Of a stretch of 64,000 nucleotides of DNA, positions 7,272 through 15,667 are shown piece by piece. A program made the translations under genes and the position numbers. The DNA is from Blautia sp. AF19-10LB (GTDB lineage: Bacteria; Bacillota; Clostridia; Lachnospirales; Lachnospiraceae), in assembly GCF_003461245.1 (NCBI RefSeq), contig NZ_QTWS01000004.1, forward strand, positions 254 through 64,253. The letters are read 5' to 3'. Positions within the stretch are counted from its first letter, which is position 1. Each line of letters opens with the position of its first letter. The notes below the pieces were generated by a model, which was given only the letters and a program-made list of their open reading frames with translations, did not search any database and was not told the DNA's origin.

Positions 7272-7802
7272 TTATTTCTCCAGTGCTTTTCCTAACATCT
7301 CAAACTCTTTCATCGCCTCAATATCTTTCGCCAGTTCATCTTTGCCATTTGCGGAGTATGGTTTGTAAAACAGAACATCCCATGCCAGATAGTCTGCTAT
7401 GCAGTCAAACTGGCTCTTGATCAGATCATACTGTTTATCCCCTGCCGGAGCACCGCCAATAACAATGATACCGACTTTTTTCTCTTTCATCTGCATGCCA
7501 CGGCAATAGCATTTGTCGATAACCTGTTTGATCTGTGCTGTGATTCCCCACCAGTAAACCGGTGTTGCAAAAAGGATCATATCTGCTGCTGCGACCTTGT
7601 CGATGGTCGGGTTTGTGTCGTCTTTGTCCACACAGCCCTTATGACATTGACAGGCGCCGCAGCCTTTGCATGGAGCGATATTCAGTTTGTCCGGATTAAT
7701 GACTTCAATCTCATTTCCTTCAGATGCCCCTTTGATAAAAGAATTAATTGCTGTTAAAGTATTTCCTTTTCTTGCGCTTCCGTTGATGATTACGATTTTC
7801 AT
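7272..7802 (-). CDS. Flavodoxin-like NAD(P)H-dependent FMN reductase family protein
   Basis: A 176-residue flavoprotein with the N-terminal phosphate loop INGSARKGNTLTAIN and the flavin-contact motif FATPVYWWGITAQIKQVIDK. A cysteine cluster, CKGCGACQCHKGC, lies at residues 44-57, as in NADPH-dependent FMN reductases of the iron-sulfur flavoprotein type, though the spacing for a full 4Fe-4S site should be checked. The substrate is unknown. It is the third gene of a tight operon (ArsC-like, phosphoesterase, this gene), starting 21 bp after the phosphoesterase. Confidence 0.85.
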   Translation of the reverse strand: MKIVIINGSARKGNTLTAINSFIKGASEGNEIEVINPDKLNIAPCKGCGACQCHKGCVDKDDTNPTIDKVAAADMILFATPVYWWGITAQIKQVIDKCYCRGMQMKEKKVGIIVIGGAPAGDKQYDLIKSQFDCIADYLAWDVLFYKPYSANGKDELAKDIEAMKEFEMLGKALEK

Positions 7803-7823
7803 AGTTTTTCCTCTTTTCTGACT

Positions 7824-8519
7824 TTATAAAATTCGTTCCGGTCTGAACCTCAGATAATCTGATGAAACGAGCCGATACATGATTCCATTTACCTCTCCCT
7901 TGAAGCTGTCATCATATCTTTCCCTGCCATGGCAGTGAGAATAGATCACCTGCTCTGCGCCGTATTCTTCTGCCATCTGCGTGAAGGGGCTTTCCTGCTC
8001 TCCGATGGTCGTCGGGGGGTAATGTAAAAACATGATAAACTTAGAATATCCGTCTGCTTTTGCTTTGTCAAACGATGTCCTCAGCCGCTCCACCTCCCGC
8101 TCCCTGATCTTCAGGAAATGTTCTATTGAATCTTTTCCCTCATAACAATATCCCTTGGTTCCGACCAGCGCATAATCTCCGTAATTGTAATAATTATTCT
8201 GAAGAAACTGAAGCCGGCCCTCAAAGCTGTCATTTAATCTGGCAGTTTTCTTTGCGTCCCAGAACATGTCATGATTTCCACGGAGCAGGATCTTCCGCCC
8301 GGGAAGTTCCTCAATAAATTTAAGGTCCGTTTCGCACTCTTCAAGATTTCTCCCCCAGCTATGGTCTCCTGTGATCACGATCGTATCTGTATCCTTCACA
8401 CATTTTGTGACATACTTCTGGATCTTCTTTTCATGATTCTTCCATATCGGATCAAAGACTTCCATCGGCTTATCCACCGAAAATGCCAGATGAAAATCCC
8501 CCATCGCCCACAATGCCAT
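7824..8519 (-). CDS. Calcineurin-like metallophosphoesterase
   Basis: A 231-residue enzyme with the dimetal phosphoesterase motifs in order: MGDFHLAF (D-x-H), VITGDHSWG (GD), LLRGNHDMFW (GNHD), FLHYPPTT (H) and YSHCHGRERY (H-x-H). The short size and the GDHSWGRNLEEC variant of the GDxxD motif match a cytosolic group of predicted phosphohydrolases whose substrate is unknown. It starts 3 bp after the ArsC-like gene and is followed by the flavodoxin-like gene, so the three are one transcript. Confidence 0.85.
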   Translation of the reverse strand: MALWAMGDFHLAFSVDKPMEVFDPIWKNHEKKIQKYVTKCVKDTDTIVITGDHSWGRNLEECETDLKFIEELPGRKILLRGNHDMFWDAKKTARLNDSFEGRLQFLQNNYYNYGDYALVGTKGYCYEGKDSIEHFLKIREREVERLRTSFDKAKADGYSKFIMFLHYPPTTIGEQESPFTQMAEEYGAEQVIYSHCHGRERYDDSFKGEVNGIMYRLVSSDYLRFRPERIL

Positions 8520-8522
8520 ATC

Positions 8523-8864
8523 CTATTTCCACCCTTTCCATATATCCGGCTGATATCCAAGCGTTGACTGCTTTCCATTTCGAACTACAGGTGTCCTGAT
8601 CACCTGCGGATTCTCTAGTATCTTTGCCAGCTTGTCCTCATCCGCAATATATTTAATCAGCGCAAGCGTATCCTTATCCTTGCCTTCCCAGTTGATCATA
8701 TTTTCCAAACCACCATTTGCCTGTGCAACCGATGTAACTTCACCCTTGCTCATACCTTTTTCTTTCATGTCAACAAATTGATATTTGATGCCGCGCTCCT
8801 TGAAAAAGCGCTCTGCTTTTCTGGTATCGCTACATTTTTTGGTTCCAAATATCTGTATGTTCAT
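8523..8864 (-). CDS. ArsC/Spx-family protein
   Basis: A 113-residue thioredoxin-fold protein. The N-terminal IFGTKKCSDTRKAERFF has a single redox Cys in the CxxTRK form typical of ArsC-family proteins that are not Spx (Spx has CxxC). Further motifs are KYQFVDMKEKGMSK and the cis-Pro signature VIRTPVVRNG. Members are annotated as arsenate reductase-related, but no arsenic genes lie nearby, so a general thiol-reductase role is as likely. The start at 8864 is chosen because an AAAGGAA site precedes it; a longer frame to 8909 lacks one. First gene of the operon with the phosphoesterase and flavodoxin-like genes. Confidence 0.85.
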   Translation of the reverse strand: MNIQIFGTKKCSDTRKAERFFKERGIKYQFVDMKEKGMSKGEVTSVAQANGGLENMINWEGKDKDTLALIKYIADEDKLAKILENPQVIRTPVVRNGKQSTLGYQPDIWKGWK

Positions 8865-8939
8865 AAAATTTTCATTCCTTTCTTTTCCATTACTGTAACG
8901 TATATTCATTATTTTTTCTGTATTTCAAACTAATCAACT

Positions 8940-9323
8940 CTAGTGTACTGCGATCCATCTGAACTCTTTATTCAGATCCAATGTTTTCACACCAATCTTA
9001 TTCCCATCCATCATGTAACTTCCGTCCGGCGAAATTGCTTCTTCCGTTCTGGCATATAACAGTAGTCCTGAAACTTTCCCGTTGCCTGTCACATCCTGAT
9101 TCTTTACATAGGTAAAAATCTGATACAGATTTTCAGAATGCAGTATCGCTTTATCATAATGATCTCTCAGGATTTTTTCATAATACTTGGTATCTATGAT
9201 CAACACCTGATCTCTGTATTTCAGAAGAGTATCCGTCTGCATTACCGGAAGAAAACGGACCATACTTTCCTCTGTCCCCTCAGACAGATTCCACTTCACC
9301 TGCGCAGATCGGATTTCTGCCAA
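8940..9323 (-). pseudogene. mcrC: McrC C-terminal fragment (methyl-directed restriction)
   Basis: The 127 residues match the end of McrC, the nuclease-bearing partner of the McrB GTPase: LPVMQTDTLLKYRDQVLIID, TKYYEK, HSENLYQIFTYVKNQD and MDGNKIGVKTLDLN. The D...IDTKY arrangement is the PD-(D/E)xK-like nuclease core. Full McrC proteins have another 200-300 residues ahead; here a stop codon lies shortly upstream in the same frame, the only start is a TTG, and no mcrB gene is present. It is therefore the rump of a lost restriction system. Confidence 0.75.
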
Positions 9324-9540
9324 ATACGAATGATGCTTCTATAACTGTAATCCCTTCTATCTCAATATTCAGAGAAATCATCATTGATAAAAATAATCAT
9401 AGCATGGAAGCTTTTTACAGTAAAGCTATTCACAAAAAACTTCTTTCCCTCCACCGCCTGATATGTTACACTGAATTCTGATTTTACAAATAAAAAGGTA
9501 TCATCCTCATCGGGATCTGCCTTCACACAGGGAGGAAAAA

Positions 9541-10389
9541 TTGTATTATTTATTACTATCTATCACTTTCAGTGCATTCGTATCAATTACAATGCGTCTT
9601 TCAGACAAGCACATCCGAAACAATATGACCATGTTTCTCTCAAATTATGCTGTCTGTATCTTATTAGCCATATTATTTGGCTTACGTGTCAACACATCCG
9701 CATTTTCAGAAGGAGTGATTTTTCCAATAGGCATGGGACTCATCAGCGGAATTATGTACCTTGTCAATTTTATTCTGCTTCAGGTCAATATAAACCGAAA
9801 CGGCATTGTATTATCAACAACATTTATGAAACTTGGCGTTATCGTACCAACCATTATGGCTGTTGTAGTTTTTCATGAAACCCTGACCCTTACCTCCATT
9901 GCCGGTATCTGTCTTGCACTGATCTCCGTCGTTATCATTAATCAGAATCCGAACGAAGTCAAAAATCAAAATGTTTCTTACCAGTTTTCTTTGTTATTGA
10001 TTCTGTTAGCAGCCGGAGGTTTCACGGATTCTCTTGCAAACATCTACGACAAATGTGGTTCAGCATCCCTGAAGGATCTGTACCTGCTTTGTACATTTCT
10101 CTTCGCATTCCTGTGCAGCCTGATTATAAAGACTTACAAGAAGCAGCGTTTTACTTTCGCTGATCTCGGATGGGGAGCACTTATCGGTATACCAAATTAT
10201 TTTTCCGCCAGATTTCTGCTACTGTCACTTTCACAAATGCCGGCAACCATCGTATATCCTGTATATAACATCGGTACCATTGTGTTTGTTACTATTACAG
10301 GTATGATCTTTTTTAAGGAACGTTTATCACTTAACAAATGGATCGCAATGGGAATCATTTTTCTGGCACTTTTCCTGCTTAGCATTTAA
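9541..10389 (+). CDS. EamA/DMT-superfamily transporter
   Basis: A 282-residue integral membrane protein with about ten hydrophobic segments arranged as two EamA halves; the second half begins near SLLLILLAAGGFTDSLANIY. A charged residue pattern (HETLTLTSIAGICLALISVV and FFKERLSLNKWIAMGII) repeats at the end of each half, as is usual for drug/metabolite transporters. The start is a TTG with a perfect GGAGG five bases upstream. The substrate cannot be inferred; a strong bidirectional terminator follows and the gene stands alone. Confidence 0.85.
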   Translation: MYYLLLSITFSAFVSITMRLSDKHIRNNMTMFLSNYAVCILLAILFGLRVNTSAFSEGVIFPIGMGLISGIMYLVNFILLQVNINRNGIVLSTTFMKLGVIVPTIMAVVVFHETLTLTSIAGICLALISVVIINQNPNEVKNQNVSYQFSLLLILLAAGGFTDSLANIYDKCGSASLKDLYLLCTFLFAFLCSLIIKTYKKQRFTFADLGWGALIGIPNYFSARFLLLSLSQMPATIVYPVYNIGTIVFVTITGMIFFKERLSLNKWIAMGIIFLALFLLSI

Positions 10390-10420
10390 CCAGCATCAGT
10401 GCCTCGATATGTAATACAGA

Positions 10421-10470
10421 AAAAAATATCCGATACAGAACGCTTATGTTTCTATACCGGATATTTTTTA
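10421..10470. terminator. Bidirectional terminator between convergent genes
   Basis: AAAAAATATCCGATACAGA pairs with TCTATACCGGATATTTTTT, giving a U run on both strands. It ends the transporter gene (+) and the GGDEF-EAL gene (-). Confidence 0.85.
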
Positions 10471-13400
10471 TTTCTTCTCTATAAATTGTCTTACAAACTC
10501 ATCATAGCCACAAGGTCTTCCCCAGAAAAATCCCTGTCCGAAATCTGGTTCAAGCTTCTGGATCTTTGCCCATTCTTCCTGGTTTTCAACACCTTCAATA
10601 CAAATCTTCAAGCCAAGATTATGGATCATCCTGCAGAACTGTTTCAGCAGATAATACTCTTTTTCATCTGCCACAGCACTCGATGTAAAAGAACGGTCAA
10701 TTTTGATGATCTCCGGATCAAGTTCACTGAGATAATGGAAATTAGCATAGCCGGTTCCAAAATCATCCAGTGCCAGTTTAATTCCCATACGCTTTAATTC
10801 CTTTAGGAAATGCTGCGTATTAATATCTCCCTCCAGCAGATCACTTTCCGTCAGTTCAATATTCATTGCTTCCGGTGAAAGTCCTGCTTTTTCCATCTCG
10901 TCTGCAATATCTATGATCACATCTGACTTTGATACCTGTACCTGGGAAATATTTATATTGACTTTAAATCCAGGAATCACTTTTCTGATCTGACTACATT
11001 TTTCCATTGCTTCTTTCATCATCCAGCGTCCTACCGGAATGATCAGGCCTGTCTCCTCCAAAATTGGAATAAATTCTACTGGAGATACCATTCCAAACTT
11101 TGAAGAAGAAAAACGCATCAATGATTCAGCTCCACTGAGCCTGCCACTTTTAGCTTCGATCACTGGCTGGTAAAATGCCACAAATCCCTGGAATCCATTT
11201 CTTGTCGCCTCTCTGAGTTCCTGTGTAATTTCTCCTTTTCGAATAAACCGACTATAGTCTTTTTCATCAAATATATAACAACGATTTCTTCCGCGCTTCT
11301 TTGCCTCATTCAATGAAAAATCCGTCAGCTTCATAACTTTTGAATATTCAATATTCTCAGAACTGTGCAGAGCCAGACTTCCTCCTGAAATTGTATACAT
11401 TACCTCAAAATCATTTTCTTCAACAAACTGATCGATGGACTCTCTGATCTTTATAAAAAGTTTTCCTGCCTCTTTTGTATCATCCGAGGAAACATCCAGA
11501 ATTAAAAATTCATCTGCCATCAGTTTATATACTCTTTGTTTTTCTGACATACACGAAGAAATACATGCCGCTGTTTCTCTCAGTATAAAGTCTCCATATT
11601 CCATACTGAATTTCTCATTAATTTCTTTAAAATGATCAATTCCAACACGCAACAGATATCCCTTCTTCCAGGTCGGAACCGGATTACTTATGTATTCACG
11701 GAAACCAGTTTCACCCAAAAGCCCGCTGACATTGTCCGCTTTTTGTTTTCCACCAATCTCATTGATGCAGCCAATCATATAAAGAGGCTTCATTTTGGCA
11801 TCACGTATCAAATGTCCCTTGCATTTGATCCAGACAGGCCTTTTTTTCAGATCCATCCAGCGATACTCCATATTGTGAGTACAGCGCTCTGTACTTAGCA
11901 GATCATCAAATTCTGCTTTCAGCTTTGCATAATCAGGCCCATAGACAAAATCTCTGTGATACTCCATTACCTTGTGAAAAGCATTTTTCGGAATACAGAA
12001 TCGCTCCAGTGCCTGTGGCGCAATATAATAATAATCTGTCCTGAAATCTATAACATACGGATAATTATCGGTGGTAGGACTGATAAGATCAATCATACTG
12101 CAAAGCTCATCCAACGGCATATCCTGATATTTTTTCTCGTGGAGGATCACTTCATCAATAATATCTTCTGCAGGATGTTTTTCCATATAGGAAAATGTAT
12201 TTTCCGTCCCCGTTGTCTTTGCAACTTTTTTCCTGCGTTTCTGGCGATACAGCATCGTATCACTTCGTCTTACTATGTCCTTAAAATCAATATCTGTATT
12301 CGGAATATAATATGCATATCCTGTTGAAATACTCAACTGATAACTAAGATCACGTGACGTTTCTTTCAGAGTCCGTTCCAGTACATTTATGCAGCCAGGA
12401 ATCTGTTCCTTTTCCTCACTATGATACACATATGCAAACTCATCACCGCCAATACGAAAACAGTTTTTTTCATTTTTGAACGCACGCCGGATACACTGGT
12501 AGCAAAGCTTCAGTGCTTCGTCTCCCTTTTCATGTCCGAAATTGTCATTGATCTCTTTCAGATTATCTACATCAAGTAATACAACACCTGTCGTCCGCAG
12601 CTCAATTTCCTGCTCATCCAGATATTTGATCATGTTTTCGTAGGCATTTCTGTTCATCGCTTCCGTCAGCATATCCATATTTGCCATCTTCTGCAGATAT
12701 GCAATTTTCTGTTTCTGAACATACTGGTCATAATATCTGTATACCTGTATCCAGATCAGCGAAACAATAAATCCCATGGTTCCAAGCGGAAGGAATATGG
12801 ACGTAGTTTCAAAATTTCTGATATAATACAAAGCAAGTTCTGCCGCACCAGATACCATTATGATATACAATGGATACTTAAACTCCCGTGCTGCTTCATT
12901 TTCTATTTTTTCTGCCTCATAATGAATCAGCATCAATGTATAGACAACTGTAACCAGCATTAATATATGCGTCATCGGAAGCATAAGGAAAATATCTATG
13001 ATTCCTGCACACTGAAGTATGACCTGTACTGCCATATTCAGCAGGAACAAAATTGCCAGGTATAACGCGCCTTTACGATACTTGCTTTTGCAGATATCAT
13101 ATAAAAGAAAAGTAAATGGCACCGGAAATAGCAAAAAGGAAAAAAGATCCACAAAATAAAGAGTTCTTCCATCCGGGATCAGAAACTGCATAAATCCACA
13201 CTGCTGCAATGACCATATCGCAATCAGCAAAGAAAAGATTCCAAGATTCAATAAAATCTCATTTTTGCCCACTGATTTTGCTCTGTTCTTTTTTCTCATA
13301 CTCGAAAAGTACAAAATCAGACTGACTGTCCCAGAAAACAAAATCCCACAGCTGATAAGCAATATCCCGAAACTGTCTTTCAGAATTCTCAGGACACAAT

Positions 13401-13839
13401 CGCCCCTCGTTCCAAAAGAAAGTGAAAACTCATTTCCATAGTATTTCGAATATACCGGAAGTATCCGTACCTCCAGTTTTTTCCCTGCACTATTCTCTGG
13501 AAGATCTACAATATGCCAGCAAGAACCCGGTGATTTCAGAAATTTGGGGGTATTTTCATCTCTGCCATACTGGTAAATTTCCTCACCGTCAAGAAGGACC
13601 TCAACAGCTGTATGCGTTGTTTTAAACAAAAGCGACCGTTGTCCATTAAACTCCTCCGGCAAAACCATATTCTCTGTCCTGATCTCGCCATCCACTTCCT
13701 GCGTCGCTTCAAATGTCACCGTACCGTCAAAAGACAGCTTCTCTCTCGACGTGCTCTGATTATATATCCATGCAGAAAAAACAATGGCAAACAGCCCGAA
13801 GGTAACCAATGCGATCCATAGTCTTTTTTGTACTTTCAT
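10468..13839 (-). CDS. Membrane-bound diguanylate cyclase/phosphodiesterase with two GGDEF domains and one EAL
   Basis: A 1,123-residue signalling protein for cyclic di-GMP turnover. A first membrane helix (residues 5-23) leads to an extracytoplasmic beta-rich domain (to about 145), then about seven membrane helices (150-370). The first GGDEF domain has an intact FRIGGDEFAYV near residue 461. A PAS-like stretch follows (PTTDNYPYVIDF, RWMDLKKRPVWIKC). A second GGDEF-like domain has the motif changed to MADEF near 775. The C-terminal EAL domain has AESLMRF near 904 (ESL for EAL), NINISQVQ, ELTESD, LALDDFGTGYA, IIKIDRSF and CIEGVEN, so the metal ligands appear present. The start at 13839 has GAGGGG upstream. 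It is single-gene, with its own promoter and terminator. Confidence 0.9.
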   Translation of the reverse strand: MKVQKRLWIALVTFGLFAIVFSAWIYNQSTSREKLSFDGTVTFEATQEVDGEIRTENMVLPEEFNGQRSLLFKTTHTAVEVLLDGEEIYQYGRDENTPKFLKSPGSCWHIVDLPENSAGKKLEVRILPVYSKYYGNEFSLSFGTRGDCVLRILKDSFGILLISCGILFSGTVSLILYFSSMRKKNRAKSVGKNEILLNLGIFSLLIAIWSLQQCGFMQFLIPDGRTLYFVDLFSFLLFPVPFTFLLYDICKSKYRKGALYLAILFLLNMAVQVILQCAGIIDIFLMLPMTHILMLVTVVYTLMLIHYEAEKIENEAAREFKYPLYIIMVSGAAELALYYIRNFETTSIFLPLGTMGFIVSLIWIQVYRYYDQYVQKQKIAYLQKMANMDMLTEAMNRNAYENMIKYLDEQEIELRTTGVVLLDVDNLKEINDNFGHEKGDEALKLCYQCIRRAFKNEKNCFRIGGDEFAYVYHSEEKEQIPGCINVLERTLKETSRDLSYQLSISTGYAYYIPNTDIDFKDIVRRSDTMLYRQKRRKKVAKTTGTENTFSYMEKHPAEDIIDEVILHEKKYQDMPLDELCSMIDLISPTTDNYPYVIDFRTDYYYIAPQALERFCIPKNAFHKVMEYHRDFVYGPDYAKLKAEFDDLLSTERCTHNMEYRWMDLKKRPVWIKCKGHLIRDAKMKPLYMIGCINEIGGKQKADNVSGLLGETGFREYISNPVPTWKKGYLLRVGIDHFKEINEKFSMEYGDFILRETAACISSCMSEKQRVYKLMADEFLILDVSSDDTKEAGKLFIKIRESIDQFVEENDFEVMYTISGGSLALHSSENIEYSKVMKLTDFSLNEAKKRGRNRCYIFDEKDYSRFIRKGEITQELREATRNGFQGFVAFYQPVIEAKSGRLSGAESLMRFSSSKFGMVSPVEFIPILEETGLIIPVGRWMMKEAMEKCSQIRKVIPGFKVNINISQVQVSKSDVIIDIADEMEKAGLSPEAMNIELTESDLLEGDINTQHFLKELKRMGIKLALDDFGTGYANFHYLSELDPEIIKIDRSFTSSAVADEKEYYLLKQFCRMIHNLGLKICIEGVENQEEWAKIQKLEPDFGQGFFWGRPCGYDEFVRQFIEKK

Positions 13840-13883
13840 ATTTCCCCTCATCCATAAATTTAATAAACAAGTGTAACTTTTTT

Positions 13884-13912
13884 AGTATACACCTTATCCG
13901 CTTATCTGACCA
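13884..13912 (-). promoter_or_regulatory. Promoter of the GGDEF-EAL gene
   Basis: TGGTCA (13907-13912) and TATACT (13884-13889) on the minus strand are 17 bp apart. The -10 element is good and the -35 weak. Confidence 0.5.
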
Positions 13913-13940
13913 GAGATTACGGGGATTTTGTTCATTTTCT

Positions 13941-14048
13941 CTACTGTGACTCTTCCCAATACTCCTCTGCATCCTGAACATCTTCAAATTCGTCCATATG
14001 ATCAAAATAAAACTCCTCTGGATCATCATAATCTTGTACATCATACAT
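13941..14048 (-). pseudogene. Acidic C-terminal remnant, product not recognised
   Basis: The minus strand reads MYDVQDYDDPEEFYFDHMDE and then FEDVQDAEEYWEESQ before a stop: an Asp/Glu/Tyr-rich tail with clear codon bias. A frame one base away continues the sequence upstream (MALDMNNYL), so this looks like the end of a larger gene broken by a frameshift near 14060. I do not recognise the parent protein. Confidence 0.35.
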
Positions 14049-14188
14049 GTCCTTGGCATTAGATAATTATTCATATCCAATGCCATTACTCTATTTATTT
14101 CTTGTAAATCTTTACTTACTTTAATATCATCTTTATTTTCCTTTAACTCAACTGTCCTAAGTAATTCAGGCTCAATTATTGTTTATTC
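14049..14188. other. AT-rich intergenic DNA
   Basis: Apart from the end of the acidic remnant nothing is seen here. The last eight bases, GTTTATTC, are the left target duplication of the adjacent miniature element. Confidence 0.4.
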
Positions 14189-14330
14189 GTAACTGTTCAG
14201 TACCCTCACAGTTACGAGTCAAAATGCATTCCAAATCACCTTCGGTGATGGCATTTTGCCTTGTATGTCTCGGGATTTTGGCAAAAACATGCCAAAACAC
14301 CTCGCGGGATACTACCTACTGAATAGTTAT
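14189..14330. mobile_element. 142-bp miniature inverted-repeat element (MITE), IS66-like ends
   Basis: The element is bounded by a perfect 8-bp target duplication, GTTTATTC at 14181-14188 and 14331-14338. Its ends are inverted repeats: GTAACTGTTCAGTA on the left and TACTGAATAGTTAT on the right (two mismatches in 14). A GTAA terminus with 8-bp duplications is the hallmark of the IS66 family. Inside are two hairpins, ATCACCTTCGGTGAT flanked by AAAATGC/GCATTTT (14221-14258), and TTTTGGCA/TGCCAAAA (14277-14298). It has no coding capacity and would depend on a transposase in trans. Confidence 0.8.
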
Positions 14331-14554
14331 GTTTATTCATTTCTTCAATATCCTAAAAAGCGCTTGCAATACCAACAATTTTATTATACAGTATTATTGT
14401 TATTATATTTTGTTAGAACTCAGTATTTTAGGCTTTCTGAGTCTTGGAGTCACAGCGGAGATAATCACTCTATTTTTAATGATAATACAAATTGTTATCG
14501 CTTTAAAGGGAGAGATGCCTATGTGTTCAAACAATAAATTGGTGGTATACGGCG

Positions 14555-14637
14555 CGTACGGGGTGGTCAATTTATCTATTCTCCTTAAAATACTGGTTCA
14601 AGCGCGCTTAGGAGGTTCAAATCCTCCCCGTCCCGAT
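14555..14637 (+). pseudogene. Degenerate tRNA-like sequence
   Basis: A perfect T-arm, GGAGGTTCAAATCCTCC at 14611-14627, is followed by CCGTCCCG as a 3' acceptor strand. A weakened 5' acceptor (CGTACGG, 14555-14561) pairs with five of seven positions. Between them CTCCTTAA resembles an anticodon loop for CCT (Arg) with one extra base, but the stems around it are poor and the variable region is too long. There is no encoded CCA. It is read as a tRNA pseudogene or attachment scar, and is followed by a perfect terminator. Confidence 0.4.
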
Positions 14638-14644
14638 TATTACA

Positions 14645-14668
14645 GGTTGCCTTTTGCAACCTTTTTTT
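14645..14668 (+). terminator. Intrinsic terminator after the tRNA-like sequence
   Basis: GGTTGC, a five-base CTTTT loop, GCAACC and seven T residues form a textbook terminator on the plus strand. No protein gene precedes it, so it implies a transcribed RNA upstream, past or present. Confidence 0.8.
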
Positions 14669-14731
14669 ATGTCAAAAGACACCAACCTCTCAGTCAGTGT
14701 CTCAATCTCTAATCTCAATTATTCAATTTCC

Positions 14732-15664
14732 TCACATCACCATCTCAAACAATCCCACCATCACCGGCATAGTCGCGATCGACAGCAGTGTCGTTAATAC
14801 ATACAGCGAACTGGAATACGCCGCGTCTTTATCATAGAGCTGTGCCATGGAAGTGACGGTTGCGCAGGCGGGTGTTATGGAGGCGAGGTAGACAGTCAGA
14901 AGAATCTGTTTAGAATCCTGTATGCTGGCGAATGTCTGGATTACTTTCATCAATCCCAAAACAAACACCGGGTAAATGAACAGGCGCAGTGCGGCGGAAA
15001 GGTAGATTCTTTTTCTGGTGAATACAGTTTTCAGTGGGACTTCTGCGATGACCATTCCTGCCAGAAGCATGCCGAGTGGACCGATCATGTTGTTCATCAT
15101 GTTCAGGACGTCCTGGGCTCCGGAGGGGAGCTGGATTCGGAAGATGAACAGTACTACTCCGGCTATGATGGAGATGATGTTTACGTTCAGAAGTACTTTT
15201 TTCCACTCGAGTTTCTCTTCTTCGCAGAGCATATTTTTGCAGTGAGTCCAGATCAGGATGAGCTGGACGGCAATGTAGGCACTGGAGTAGATGACGTATT
15301 CCTGACCAAGTAATTCCTGTACCAGCGGGATTACGAGGATTCCTGCGTTTGAATAGATGAGCGTTGCGCGTTCGATCACGTCTAAATGGAGTGGTTTTTT
15401 CAGGATTGCGGTGAGGAGCAGAAACAGGATATGTACTGCAACTGCTGCCGCGCATGCCAGAAGCAGGCCTTTCTGAACATCGGGTGTGTATTCTACCTGA
15501 AAGGCATTCAGAATCACGCACGGGATGACCAGATAAACCATGATCACGGACACGCTTTTGCTCTCCGATGACTTCATAAGTCCGGCTTTTACAACTGTAT
15601 ATCCCATAAACATGATCACAAAAAGCTTTATGATTTCTTCCATTAATAATAAACTGATCTGCAT
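14732..15664 (-). CDS. AEC-family (auxin efflux carrier-like) permease
   Basis: A 310-residue membrane protein with about ten hydrophobic segments in two five-helix halves. Family signatures include VMVYLVIPCVILNAF in helix 2, YSNAGILVIPLVQELLG in helix 4, and the C-terminal ASITPACATVTSMAQLYDKD with the conserved substrate-site Pro and Thr residues. Bacterial members export small carboxylates or malate-like compounds; the substrate here is unknown. It starts 3 bp after the NUDIX gene and so belongs to the dinB-NUDIX-AEC transcript. Confidence 0.85.
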   Translation of the reverse strand: MQISLLLMEEIIKLFVIMFMGYTVVKAGLMKSSESKSVSVIMVYLVIPCVILNAFQVEYTPDVQKGLLLACAAAVAVHILFLLLTAILKKPLHLDVIERATLIYSNAGILVIPLVQELLGQEYVIYSSAYIAVQLILIWTHCKNMLCEEEKLEWKKVLLNVNIISIIAGVVLFIFRIQLPSGAQDVLNMMNNMIGPLGMLLAGMVIAEVPLKTVFTRKRIYLSAALRLFIYPVFVLGLMKVIQTFASIQDSKQILLTVYLASITPACATVTSMAQLYDKDAAYSSSLYVLTTLLSIATMPVMVGLFEMVM

Positions 15665-15667
15665 TTT

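Noticed and set aside
14329..14712. A 127-residue hydrophobic plus-strand frame
   Set aside because: It reads through the tRNA-like T-arm and the terminator (GGSNPPRP is the translation of the T-arm), so it is not a real protein.
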